NCBI GenBank assembly: GCA_051649345.1 | Contig: JBOFGX010000324.1 | Coordinates: 1-20,244 of the forward strand | DNA from: Leadbetterella sp051649345 | GTDB taxonomy: Bacteria > Bacteroidota > Bacteroidia > Cytophagales > Spirosomataceae | Length of the DNA: 20,244 nucleotides | Direction of reading: 5' to 3' | Shown here: piece after piece, positions 1-7,852 of the stretch | How positions within the stretch are numbered: the first letter of the stretch is position 1 | Layout: each line of letters begins with the position of its first letter | The notes under the pieces: generated by a model | What the model was told of the DNA's origin: nothing | Seen by the model: only the letters and a program-made list of their open reading frames with translations | Databases searched by the model: none | Made by a program: the position numbers and the translations under genes

Positions 1-2414
1 ACTTTTGCTCTAAACTCTGATAAATTTTGGTTCAAACGCTGATCGCTTCCGTCATTATCCGTATGACCTATGATTTGAATTTTTGCATTTGGATTTGCTT
101 TTAAGAAATCCACCAACACTTGTAGTTTTTGTTCTGAACCCGAGGTAAAAGTAGTCTTACTTCTAGCAAACTGCACCCCTTCTAAAGGAAAATGTTTATT
201 GAAGGCAATTTGCATTTCACTACTTGGGATAGGTTTGGGGGGATCTACAATCTTAGCAACTGGCTCAGATTTCAAAGGATTTAATCGTAAAACTCGTACT
301 AATGATTTCGTATCTAATTTCTTAATGTCAAATTCTGAAGTTAGATCTTCATAACCAACCAATTTTACAGTAATAGTATAGGTATATTCAGGATAAATCA
401 GGCCTGTAAATCCTTTCTTTCCTGAAGAGTATTCCAATGTTTCTACATTTTCTGTTGTGTTATTTTTTAGTTTAAATTCCAAAGTCCTTAATTTTTCTTC
501 ACCTACCAAGGGCTCGATCTTATAAAGCACAGAATACGTTTTTTTATACAAATCATATTTTATCAATCCATTTACCGCGTCACCCAAATCTATATTTCGT
601 TTTACAATATGGTATTCAGGATGAATAATTTCAATTCCATAAAACTGATTGGTTGATAAAGAAGCTTCTATGAATAAAGAATTTTTCTTTGTTGGAATTT
701 TTACATTATCCTTCGTTATTTGCATGTCTGCCTTGATTAACTCATCAAAAAATGCATCCTTTGCTTGGAACTTGAATTCCATAAGGTCACTTGGCTTCAA
801 ATAAATAGTATCGCTATGTTTCTCAAGATTCAGTTTGCCGCTTATACTTGTATAGGATTTTCCAAAGGCTTCAAATTCATATGCAGACTTTAAATCTATA
901 GAACTCACGCTAAACTGATTTTTTGAAGGTTCAAAAAATACCTCTAAATTTTTTTGCTTATTTTCTTTAATTAGGACGGTAGCATTAGGTACAGGCAATA
1001 ACGTCTGTTGATCCAAAACAGTCAATAAATATGTATACGTAGTATCTCTTTTTAGCTTTCTTAAATAAACATCTATAGACTTATTATCTTTAATATTCTC
1101 TGTATAATCGGCATATTCCTCTGCTGTAGCTTCTAGAAAATAATTTTTTTGAATATCTAGTTTATAGGTATGCGTATTTTTAGTGTTTTTACCTTTTACT
1201 TCTGTATTCCTATCCGAAAACACTCGCACTACGGCATTGTTAATTGGAAGTTTGGTATCTATATCAAAGACGGATAAAACATACTCATTGGTTCCAGCAA
1301 CAAGATAAATAGGTAACTCTACTTTATCGATTTTCGATTCTATAACACGAAAAGTCTCTTGCTTATTTATGTATCCTGGTAAATTTGTTTCAATACTATA
1401 TTCTCCCAATTCAGTAGGAGAAAACATAATATCTGCGACTTTAGAGGATTTAATTTTGGAAATTTTATTGGATGGACTTTTAATTGTAATGTCACCTTCT
1501 AATCTATTCTTGTTCTTATCATCAAAAATAGAAATATAATAACTTGTCTTGGAGACTAATTTGAAGACACTTACTTTTTCTTCAAGCTTAACGTTTTCAC
1601 TGTAAGAGGCAAATCCTTCTGCAGAAATCAATACAGTATAGATTTCACCAATTTTACCATCAAAAAGGAATTTCCCATCTGAAAACTTGCCTTCATATGC
1701 TTTGATTCCTTTATCTTTTTGGGTAAAGGATATTTTCCCTTCTGGAATTGGTAAATTAGTTATTTTACTTACTATAGAATACTCTATTTTACTTTTAGAT
1801 TTGCGAAGTTCGATGACAATTTCTTTATTGAAATCATTCTTTTGTAACTCAAAGGATCTAGTATCATCTATATACGACGGAGATGATATTTTTAACTTAC
1901 AGGAACCAATTTTGTCATACATATAAGCATAACTTGGATTACTTGCTGTTGTAGAACCCGAAATTACTTTTGATTCATGGGTAATATTTATTGCGGACTG
2001 TAATCCCTCTTTTGTTTCTGCATCTATGACCTTTATCAAAATACTATTTGAACTGGCAGCATCAAGCTTTATAACATATTCTCCTTCTGGACCAATTTGG
2101 TTTTTGTCAATTTCTATTTCCTCAGAATAATATCCAGCAGCATTTACTTGCACTTTGTAATTCTTATTGGAAAGCAAAGAATAGATATTTCTATTTTTTA
2201 TTATCTTACTATCTATTTTTTTCTTTTTTTCAATGTCTATTACACTTATGTCAAAGTCCTTTTTTATAAGATTGCCGTTTTTAGCATTTTGCAATACAAT
2301 CTGCAAAGGAATATCTTCATCAAGCTCTTCCTCTTTTTCTTGGGAATGTGCTAAAATGGGTTGAAAACCCACGAGTATAAGTATAGTAAAAAAATATTTA
2401 ATCAAGCAATCCAT
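1..2414 (-). CDS. Secreted OmpA-family protein with about eight tandem beta-sandwich-like repeats (3' end cut by window edge)
   Basis: Reading from the ATG at 2414, 804 codons are open to the left edge without a stop, so the C-terminus is missing. Residues 1-25 look like a signal peptide (hydrophobic core about 7-22). I see no lipobox. Residues 30-710 contain a recurring unit whose aromatic landmark falls at 95, 181, 268, 348, 434, 521, 601 and 688. Several units start with a pattern like VLDxxTxLPVxNAxV, as in carboxypeptidase-regulatory or PEGA-type beta-sandwich domains. From about 745 an OmpA-type peptidoglycan-binding domain begins: GVQF, then LVDFLKANP, IIGHTDNDG (about 781-789) and a final LSEFRAK. 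By family knowledge, such proteins sit at the outer membrane or in the periplasm and hold peptidoglycan through the OmpA domain. The repeats probably form an extended stalk; this is inference. Some Bacteroidota relatives with this domain pairing (for example PorE) belong to the type IX secretion/gliding machinery, but this protein lacks visible TPR or WD40 parts, so that link is not claimed. It is divergent from the WbqC family gene. Confidence 0.85.
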   Translation of the reverse strand, partial: MDCLIKYFFTILILVGFQPILAHSQEKEEELDEDIPLQIVLQNAKNGNLIKKDFDISVIDIEKKKKIDSKIIKNRNIYSLLSNKNYKVQVNAAGYYSEEIEIDKNQIGPEGEYVIKLDAASSNSILIKVIDAETKEGLQSAINITHESKVISGSTTASNPSYAYMYDKIGSCKLKISSPSYIDDTRSFELQKNDFNKEIVIELRKSKSKIEYSIVSKITNLPIPEGKISFTQKDKGIKAYEGKFSDGKFLFDGKIGEIYTVLISAEGFASYSENVKLEEKVSVFKLVSKTSYYISIFDDKNKNRLEGDITIKSPSNKISKIKSSKVADIMFSPTELGEYSIETNLPGYINKQETFRVIESKIDKVELPIYLVAGTNEYVLSVFDIDTKLPINNAVVRVFSDRNTEVKGKNTKNTHTYKLDIQKNYFLEATAEEYADYTENIKDNKSIDVYLRKLKRDTTYTYLLTVLDQQTLLPVPNATVLIKENKQKNLEVFFEPSKNQFSVSSIDLKSAYEFEAFGKSYTSISGKLNLEKHSDTIYLKPSDLMEFKFQAKDAFFDELIKADMQITKDNVKIPTKKNSLFIEASLSTNQFYGIEIIHPEYHIVKRNIDLGDAVNGLIKYDLYKKTYSVLYKIEPLVGEEKLRTLEFKLKNNTTENVETLEYSSGKKGFTGLIYPEYTYTITVKLVGYEDLTSEFDIKKLDTKSLVRVLRLNPLKSEPVAKIVDPPKPIPSSEMQIAFNKHFPLEGVQFARSKTTFTSGSEQKLQVLVDFLKANPNAKIQIIGHTDNDGSDQRLNQNLSEFRAK

Positions 2415-2415
2415 G

Positions 2416-2423
2416 TATCTTTG
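2416..2423 (+). promoter_or_regulatory. Bacteroidota-type -7 element (TATCTTTG) for the WbqC family gene
   Basis: TATCTTTG matches the TAnnTTTG consensus at every fixed base and lies 15 bases before the ATG at 2439. No convincing -33 TTG is visible upstream. The short predicted leader (about 9 nt) fits leaders seen in the phylum. The element sits inside the 24-bp gap to the divergent OmpA-family gene. Confidence 0.55.
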
Positions 2424-2438
2424 TTGGAAAGTTATATA

Positions 2439-3053
2439 ATGATTTTTTCTTCGAATTTATTACCTTGTCAGGCGTATTTTTCTGCAATATTACAAGAAAA
2501 TACGCTAGAAATCTATGCAAATGAACAATACCGTAAACAAACATATGCTACTAGGGCTCTTATATTAGGACCACATCAAATAGAAACAATTTCTGTGCCT
2601 ATTCAAAAAGCTCCTAACAATACGGCAATAAAAGAGATAAAAATTGATTATTCCTATGATTGGATTATACAAATTGAACGTATGCTTCAAGCTTGTTATG
2701 GTAAAAGTCCGTATTACGAGTATTTAGGGTTTATGTTTATTGATACTTTTAATAAGAAAAATGTTTTCCTTCTCGATCTTCATATTTATTTGTTAGAAAT
2801 ATGCTTACGTATTTTAAAAATTCAATCAAAACCAATAAATAAAGATTTTGAAAATGAAAAGGCCCAAAAAGAAAAATTAGTACTTAGTCCAAAAAAACGA
2901 GAAGAATATCCAACATTTTACAATCCAAAGCCATATCAACAAAATTTTGGAAATATGTTTGTTCCAAATCTATCTATCGTTGATTTATTGTTTCAAAAAG
3001 GACCCGACGCAATTTTACATTTAAAAAAGTGTTTTAATACTAAAACATTATAG
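2439..3053 (+). CDS. WbqC family protein
   Basis: The 204-residue product matches the WbqC-like family (PF08889). Near the N-terminus it has LLPCQAYFSAIL (7-18), followed by YRKQTYATRALILGP (31-45). The C-terminus carries the typical run: YQQNF at 166-170, then FVPNLSIVDLLFQKGP at 174-189. Members occur in Bacteroidota genomes and in some O-antigen loci; the reaction is not established to my knowledge, so no function is assigned. I chose ATG 2439 rather than the upstream in-frame ATG at 2361, because the family begins just before the Q-A-Y-F motif, the upstream start would lie inside the divergent gene, and a TAnnTTTG element sits at 2416-2423 between the two. Only 24 bp separate it from the divergent OmpA-family gene. 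A terminator-like hairpin follows at 3079. Confidence 0.85.
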   Translation: MIFSSNLLPCQAYFSAILQENTLEIYANEQYRKQTYATRALILGPHQIETISVPIQKAPNNTAIKEIKIDYSYDWIIQIERMLQACYGKSPYYEYLGFMFIDTFNKKNVFLLDLHIYLLEICLRILKIQSKPINKDFENEKAQKEKLVLSPKKREEYPTFYNPKPYQQNFGNMFVPNLSIVDLLFQKGPDAILHLKKCFNTKTL

Positions 3054-3078
3054 TTACAAATTAGCTCTACAATTTTTT

Positions 3079-3111
3079 AGACAAATCGTCATATTTTTTT
3101 GTCTTTTTTTT
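3079..3111 (+). terminator. Candidate intrinsic terminator after the WbqC family gene
   Basis: AGACAAA (3079-3085) pairs with TTTGTCT (3098-3104) across a 12-nt loop, and a run of T continues to 3111. The stem is short and AT-rich, so strength is uncertain, but placement 26 bp after the stop codon is right. Confidence 0.45.
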
Positions 3112-3149
3112 GAACTATATGAAATTTTGACTAATTTTAGATATATCAA

Positions 3150-3179
3150 TTGTGACAATATTACCTATTTTATCTTTTG
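3150..3179 (+). promoter_or_regulatory. Possible clpC promoter
   Basis: TTG at 3150-3152 is followed 18 nt later by TATCTTTTG (3171-3179), which resembles TAnnTTTG with one extra internal base. A second weak candidate is TAATTTCA, at roughly 3260, nearer the start codon. Neither is a perfect match. If the upstream one is used, the clpC leader would be about 95-100 nt and would contain the hairpin at 3205-3231. Confidence 0.25.
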
Positions 3180-3204
3180 GCAGTGAGTTTGATAAACATT
3201 AATC

Positions 3205-3231
3205 AATAGATTTTTAGAAAATCTATTTTTT
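3205..3231 (+). promoter_or_regulatory. Perfect 10-bp hairpin with T-run in the clpC upstream region (terminator or leader attenuator)
   Basis: AATAGATTTT (3205-3214) pairs without mismatch with AAAATCTATT (3218-3227) across a TAG loop, and TTTT follows immediately to 3231. It is 52 bases before the clpC ATG and 151 bases after the WbqC family stop, with another terminator-like hairpin already at 3079. It may be a second terminator for the upstream gene, or a hairpin in the clpC leader. Stability is limited because only one pair is G-C. Confidence 0.4.
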
Positions 3232-3283
3232 GATCGGAACATACGATAAACCTTTATTGTTATAATTTCAATTTAAACACTTT

Positions 3284-5806
3284 ATGGAACCCAAATTTTC
3301 ACAACGCGTACGGGAAGTGATCGCACTCGCTAGAGAAGAGGCACTTCGCTTGGGACACGACTACATTGGTACTGAGCACCTTTTGCTTGGTATGATTAGA
3401 GAAGGTGAAGGACTGGGTCTAGAACTGATTCAGAAAGCTGGTTTGAATCCAGAGGAACTTCGAACATCAATCGAAAATTCTTCTAGAGGAACTGCTACCA
3501 ACACAATCAAAAATCTTGCAAACATCCCCTTGACAAGACAGTCAGAAAAAGTATTGAAAATTACTCACTTAGAAGCGAAAATTTTCAAGTCGGATGTAAT
3601 TGGTACAGAACATTTACTTTTAGCGATCCTACGAGATGATGATAACTTAGGTTGTCAAATATTGAATAGATACCGGATTAATTATAAGCTCATTAAGGAA
3701 ATGCTTGAGTATCAACTCACTGGTATGGAGCCTACTATGGAGCGTCCTGATTCTGAAGAGGATGATAAGCCCTTTGGTTCTCAATTCGGTCAAACCAAAG
3801 ATTCTAAGTCATCAGAAAAATCTAAAACACCGATTCTAGATAATTTTGGACGTGACTTGACGCGTATTGCCGAACAAGGAAAATTAGATCCTATTGTCGG
3901 AAGAGAAAAAGAAATAGAAAGAGTTGCTCAGATTTTGAGTAGGAGAAAAAAGAATAATCCGATCTTAATTGGTGAACCTGGTGTAGGTAAAACTGCCATT
4001 GCTGAAGGTTTAGCTCTTAAAATTGTTCAGAAAAAAGTCTCTCGTATCCTATTCGAAAAAAGAGTGGTGACCTTGGATATAGCCTCTTTGGTGGCAGGTA
4101 CAAAATACCGCGGTCAGTTTGAAGAGCGTATGAAAGCAGTAATGCAGGAGATTGAAAAAAATCCAGATGTAATTCTGTTTATTGATGAAATACATACGAT
4201 TGTTGGAGCTGGCGGTGCGAGCGGATCCCTGGACGCTTCCAATATGTTTAAGCCTTCGTTAGCTCGCGGTGATATCCAATGTATAGGTGCCACCACGCTT
4301 GATGAATATAGACAATATATTGAGAAAGACGGAGCACTTGCTAGACGTTTCCAAATGGTGATGGTTGATGCTACTTCAATTGATGAAACAATCGAGATCC
4401 TTCATAATATCAAAAACAAATACGAAGATCACCATAATGTGACGTATTCAGATGAAGCTATCGAATCGGCCGTTAAGTATTCTGATAGGTATATTTCAGA
4501 TAGATTTTTACCAGATAAGGCTATTGATGTAATTGATGAAGTGGGAGCAAGAGTCCATATTAAGAATATTAATGTTCCAGATGAAGTGTTAACACTAGAG
4601 AACGCCGTAGAAGATATCAAAGCGGAGAAAAACAAAGTCGTAAAAAGTCAGCGATATGAAGAAGCAGCTCAGCTTCGTGATAAAGAGAAGAAATTACTAG
4701 AGCAGCTTGAAAATGCCAAAAAAGTATGGGAAGAAGAAAGTAAATCTCAAAGGCATGTTGTAACTGAGGATAATATTGCCGAAGTAATAGCCATGATGAC
4801 GGGTATTCCTGTCAAAAAAGTAAATCTTAATGAAGGCGAAAAAATCCTTAAAATGGGGGATGCTTTGAGAGGTAGAATTGTAGGACAAGATGCTGCAGTG
4901 GATAAACTTGTAAAAGCGATCCAAAGGACACGTGTAGGCTTGAAAGATCCTAAAAAACCAATTGGATCCTTTATATTTTTGGGTCCTACAGGGGTTGGAA
5001 AAACAGAGCTAGCCAAAACACTTACGGAGTATTTATTTGAGAACGAGGAGTCGCTCATTCGTATTGATATGAGTGAGTATATGGAAAAATTCAGTATTTC
5101 CAGGCTTATTGGTGCTCCTCCAGGGTATGTTGGATATGAAGAAGGTGGTCAACTTACTGAAAAAGTACGTAGGAAACCCTATTCTGTGATCTTGCTGGAT
5201 GAAATCGAAAAAGCTCACCCTGACGTATTTAATATTCTTTTGCAAGTCTTGGACGATGGAATTCTTACAGATAGTCTAGGTAGAAGGGTAGATTTTAGGA
5301 ATACCATCATCATTATGACTTCTAATATTGGAGTGAGGGATTTGAAAGATTTTGGAACAGGTATAGGCTTTGCCACAAAATCAAGAGTCGATAACCAAGA
5401 CGAAATTGTAAAGTCTACGATCCAAAATGCTCTTAAGAAAACGTTTTCTCCTGAATTCTTGAATAGGTTAGATGACGTTATTGTCTTTAATTCTCTTACA
5501 AAAGAAGATATTCATAACATCATTGACATTTCACTGAAGAAACTATTGACTAGAATCAATAGCATCGGTTATGAACTTGAGCTTACTGATGCTGCTAAGG
5601 ATTTTATAGCAGATAAAGGCTATGATCAACAATATGGAGCGAGACCTCTTTATAGAGCTATCATGAAGTATATTGAGAATCCTTTAGCAGAAGAAATTCT
5701 GAAAGGAAATCTAGCAGAAGGTGATGTAGTCATGGTAGATTACGTAAAAGATCAAGAAGAGCTTAACTTTAGTAGAAAACCCAAAGTAGAGACTGTAGAA
5801 TCTTAA
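3284..5806 (+). CDS. clpC: ClpC-type ATP-dependent Clp protease ATPase subunit
   Basis: The 840-residue protein is a class I Hsp100 unfoldase that would feed substrates to ClpP in the cytoplasm. Two Clp N-terminal repeats occupy about 1-145 (landmarks GTEHLLLGMIRE and GTEHLLLAILRD). The first AAA+ module has Walker A GEPGVGKT (230-237) and Walker B VILFIDE (296-302). A UVR-type coiled middle segment at about 447-485 (QRYEEAAQLRDKEKKL) marks it as ClpC rather than ClpB, which has a much longer middle domain. The second AAA+ module has GPTGVGKT (567-574) and VILLDE (635-640). IGF at 694-696 lies where the ClpP-docking loop is expected. Length is normal for the family. The ATG at 3284 gives the family start (MEPKFSQRV). 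No adaptor or ctsR/mcsAB gene is adjacent. It appears monocistronic, with a 230-bp upstream region and a strong terminator. Confidence 0.97.
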   Translation: MEPKFSQRVREVIALAREEALRLGHDYIGTEHLLLGMIREGEGLGLELIQKAGLNPEELRTSIENSSRGTATNTIKNLANIPLTRQSEKVLKITHLEAKIFKSDVIGTEHLLLAILRDDDNLGCQILNRYRINYKLIKEMLEYQLTGMEPTMERPDSEEDDKPFGSQFGQTKDSKSSEKSKTPILDNFGRDLTRIAEQGKLDPIVGREKEIERVAQILSRRKKNNPILIGEPGVGKTAIAEGLALKIVQKKVSRILFEKRVVTLDIASLVAGTKYRGQFEERMKAVMQEIEKNPDVILFIDEIHTIVGAGGASGSLDASNMFKPSLARGDIQCIGATTLDEYRQYIEKDGALARRFQMVMVDATSIDETIEILHNIKNKYEDHHNVTYSDEAIESAVKYSDRYISDRFLPDKAIDVIDEVGARVHIKNINVPDEVLTLENAVEDIKAEKNKVVKSQRYEEAAQLRDKEKKLLEQLENAKKVWEEESKSQRHVVTEDNIAEVIAMMTGIPVKKVNLNEGEKILKMGDALRGRIVGQDAAVDKLVKAIQRTRVGLKDPKKPIGSFIFLGPTGVGKTELAKTLTEYLFENEESLIRIDMSEYMEKFSISRLIGAPPGYVGYEEGGQLTEKVRRKPYSVILLDEIEKAHPDVFNILLQVLDDGILTDSLGRRVDFRNTIIIMTSNIGVRDLKDFGTGIGFATKSRVDNQDEIVKSTIQNALKKTFSPEFLNRLDDVIVFNSLTKEDIHNIIDISLKKLLTRINSIGYELELTDAAKDFIADKGYDQQYGARPLYRAIMKYIENPLAEEILKGNLAEGDVVMVDYVKDQEELNFSRKPKVETVES

Positions 5807-5824
5807 AAATTGAATAGTTCGAAT

Positions 5825-5863
5825 AAATTGAGTCGTTTGAAAAAAGCGGCTCAATTTTTTTTT
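5825..5863 (+). terminator. Intrinsic terminator of clpC
   Basis: A 14-pair stem runs from 5825-5838 to 5844-5857 (core TTGAG/CTCAA, with two G-T wobbles) around a GAAAA loop, and the 3' arm continues into an uninterrupted T-run to 5863. It starts 19 bases after the clpC stop. Confidence 0.85.
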
Positions 5864-5892
5864 AATTTTACATTATAGATTACGTTACAATT

Positions 5893-7068
5893 TTGAGACA
5901 AACCCGTTTAAGACTTACATTATTCTATTTGTTTTTCTTTGGATTTTTGAGTTTAAAAGGTCAGCAATTATTTCTAACAGATTCATCTACAATCTCTCTG
6001 CTCACTATTTCCCCTGGAGATGCTCTTTATTCAACATTTGGGCATTCTGTTATTCGAGTAAAAGATCCCACATTTAACCTAGACTTGAACTACAATTATG
6101 GCTCATTCAACACAGAAAAAGAAGATTTTTATCTAAAATTTTTGAAAGGTCAATTACCTTATCAAATCACATCTTATCCTTTTGACCTCGAGACAGATTA
6201 CTATATCAATAAAGAAGATAGGGGTATTGAAGAGCAAGTCCTCAATTTATCTTTAGAACAAAAGCAAAAGGTATTTGACTTTTTGGTTTGGAATATTCGA
6301 CCTGAAAATAAAGAATACCCGTATAAATTTTTTTATGATAATTGCTCTACACGTATTCGAGACATATTACAAAAAATTTGTGGTAAAGAACTAGTATTTG
6401 ATACTTCCTTTAATGGAGAAAAATCATATCGAGATTGGATTCATATCTATTCTAAGAATAACGAAAAACATTGGTCAGATTTTGGAATGAGTTTGGCAAT
6501 TGGGTTAGATTCGGATAAAAAAACTGGGTATTCAGGTGCCATGTTTATTCCAGATAATCTATCCAAGGCGTTTGATAAAGCACAACTCGTTCAAAATGGA
6601 ATTTCTCTACCTTTAGTTTTGAAAAAAAGAACGATTTATAAATCCCAAAAACCACCTAGCTCCAATCATTTTACACCAGTATTATTCTTTGGGATTATTT
6701 TTATTATTTCGCTATTATTGTATTTTTTTAATTTTAAGCGAATATTTAACGTCTGGAAAGGAGCAATTTTTACAACATTAACTATTTCTGGATTGGTTAT
6801 ACTTTTTCTTTGGTTTTTTACGGATCATGGTGTTACACAAAAAAATATGAATATATTGTGGGCTTTCCCGTTTGCGGTTCCACTTTTTTATTGGATTAAG
6901 CACAAACAATTTCAATATGCATTCGTGGGAATCAACATTGTATTTTTATTTGTTTGGGCATTTTTACCACAACGTATTCCTTTTGCAATTTTACCTCTAG
7001 TTTTATCTGTTTGTGTTTGCTTGGTTTCCAATATAAAAAATAAAGATGAACGTAGTCAATCTATCTAA
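5893..7068 (+). CDS. lnb: Lnb-family lipoprotein N-acyltransferase (DUF4105 domain plus five membrane segments), TTG start
   Basis: The 391-residue protein matches the DUF4105 family, whose Bacteroides member Lnb has been reported to N-acylate lipoproteins in species lacking Lnt. A signal peptide or first membrane anchor covers about 7-24. The periplasmic domain follows, with GDALYSTFGHS (42-52, His51) and FYDNCSTRIRDIL (147-159, Cys151); these are the His and Cys one expects of a thiol acyltransferase/papain-like site. From about 262 there are roughly five hydrophobic spans (262-280, 289-309, 322-337, 343-358, 362-381), the second and third separated by TDHG. The start must be TTG at 5893: an in-frame stop lies at 5863-5865 and no in-frame ATG occurs before residue 199. 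A weak TAATTTTA box (5863-5870) overlaps the preceding terminator. It is the first gene of a packed five-gene run and overlaps the next by 23 bases. Family assignment is firm; the exact activity rests on homology. Confidence 0.82.
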   Translation: MRQTRLRLTLFYLFFFGFLSLKGQQLFLTDSSTISLLTISPGDALYSTFGHSVIRVKDPTFNLDLNYNYGSFNTEKEDFYLKFLKGQLPYQITSYPFDLETDYYINKEDRGIEEQVLNLSLEQKQKVFDFLVWNIRPENKEYPYKFFYDNCSTRIRDILQKICGKELVFDTSFNGEKSYRDWIHIYSKNNEKHWSDFGMSLAIGLDSDKKTGYSGAMFIPDNLSKAFDKAQLVQNGISLPLVLKKRTIYKSQKPPSSNHFTPVLFFGIIFIISLLLYFFNFKRIFNVWKGAIFTTLTISGLVILFLWFFTDHGVTQKNMNILWAFPFAVPLFYWIKHKQFQYAFVGINIVFLFVWAFLPQRIPFAILPLVLSVCVCLVSNIKNKDERSQSI

Positions 7069-7840
7069 AAGTGTTCAAAAAGTTGCTTTAGAAGCAGGTA
7101 AATATATTGGCGAAGAAAGAAAAAAATTTCAATCCAATAGAATAGAACACAAAGACGTAAATAACCTCGTTTCTTATGTAGACAAAGAGGCCGAAATACG
7201 AATTGTGGATGGTTTAAGGAAAATACTACCGGAAGCAGGCTTTATAACCGAAGAAGGTACCACAATGACTGGTGATAAGAATGCCCTAAACTGGATTATT
7301 GATCCTTTGGATGGAACGGCTAACTTCATTCATAATGTACCCCATTATTCGGTCTCTATCGCATTATCACATGGTAAAGATGTAGAAATAGGTGTGATTT
7401 ATGATATATGCAAAAATGACATGTATTCTGCTGTAAAAGGTCAAGGAGCTTTTTTGAATGATACACCTATACATGTTTCAGCAAACAACAAATTGTCACA
7501 GAGCTTGGTTTCATCGGGCTTTCCATACAATATGGCAGATAAAACTGAAGATTACCTAAAAATTTTACAACACTTCCTTAAAACAACACATGGGTTTAGG
7601 AGATTCGGAAGTGCTGCTTTGGACTTAGCTTTTGTTGCTAAAGGGGTATATGATGGGTTTTATGAGTTTAATCTGCATTCATGGGATATGGCTGCGGGTG
7701 TTTTGCTTGTCAGTGAAGCGGGTGGCAAGGTGACGGATTTCAAAGGGGGAGACGATTTCCTGTTTGGTGGTGATATTATAGCTGCATCTGCAGCTCATGG
7801 GGAGATCATGAATGTGATACAAAAGTATTGGAGGTTTTAA
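7046..7840 (+). CDS. suhB: Inositol monophosphatase family protein (SuhB-like)
   Basis: The 264-residue product has the full Mg2+-dependent IMPase signature. Glu70 lies in ITEEGT. The motif DPLDGTANF at 86-94 provides the metal-binding aspartates. A second block at 188-207 (GSAALDLAFVAKG) is followed by W213-D214 (HSWDMAAG), the third metal-site motif. Members hydrolyse myo-inositol-1-phosphate or related sugar phosphates, and some (CysQ) act on 3'-phosphoadenosine 5'-phosphate; the HSWDMAAG form and length fit SuhB better than CysQ. The substrate here is not shown by sequence. The ATG lies inside the end of lnb (23-base overlap, different frame), which suggests translational coupling, and the MOSC gene follows after 12 bases. 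Confidence 0.9.
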   Translation: MNVVNLSKSVQKVALEAGKYIGEERKKFQSNRIEHKDVNNLVSYVDKEAEIRIVDGLRKILPEAGFITEEGTTMTGDKNALNWIIDPLDGTANFIHNVPHYSVSIALSHGKDVEIGVIYDICKNDMYSAVKGQGAFLNDTPIHVSANNKLSQSLVSSGFPYNMADKTEDYLKILQHFLKTTHGFRRFGSAALDLAFVAKGVYDGFYEFNLHSWDMAAGVLLVSEAGGKVTDFKGGDDFLFGGDIIAASAAHGEIMNVIQKYWRF

Positions 7841-7852
7841 ATATGTAAAGCT

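Noticed and set aside
1687..2354. Plus-strand open frames of 79 and 85 codons opposite the OmpA-family gene
   Set aside because: They are antisense to a long coherent minus-strand frame, with low-complexity hydrophobic translations and no family likeness.
2361..2438. Upstream in-frame ATG that would extend the WbqC family protein by 26 residues
   Set aside because: The extension lies inside the divergent gene, lacks family similarity, and a TAnnTTTG box sits between it and the ATG at 2439.
4114..5245. Several minus-strand open frames within clpC
   Set aside because: clpC is a complete, well-conserved gene; these frames are codon shadows with no recognisable product.
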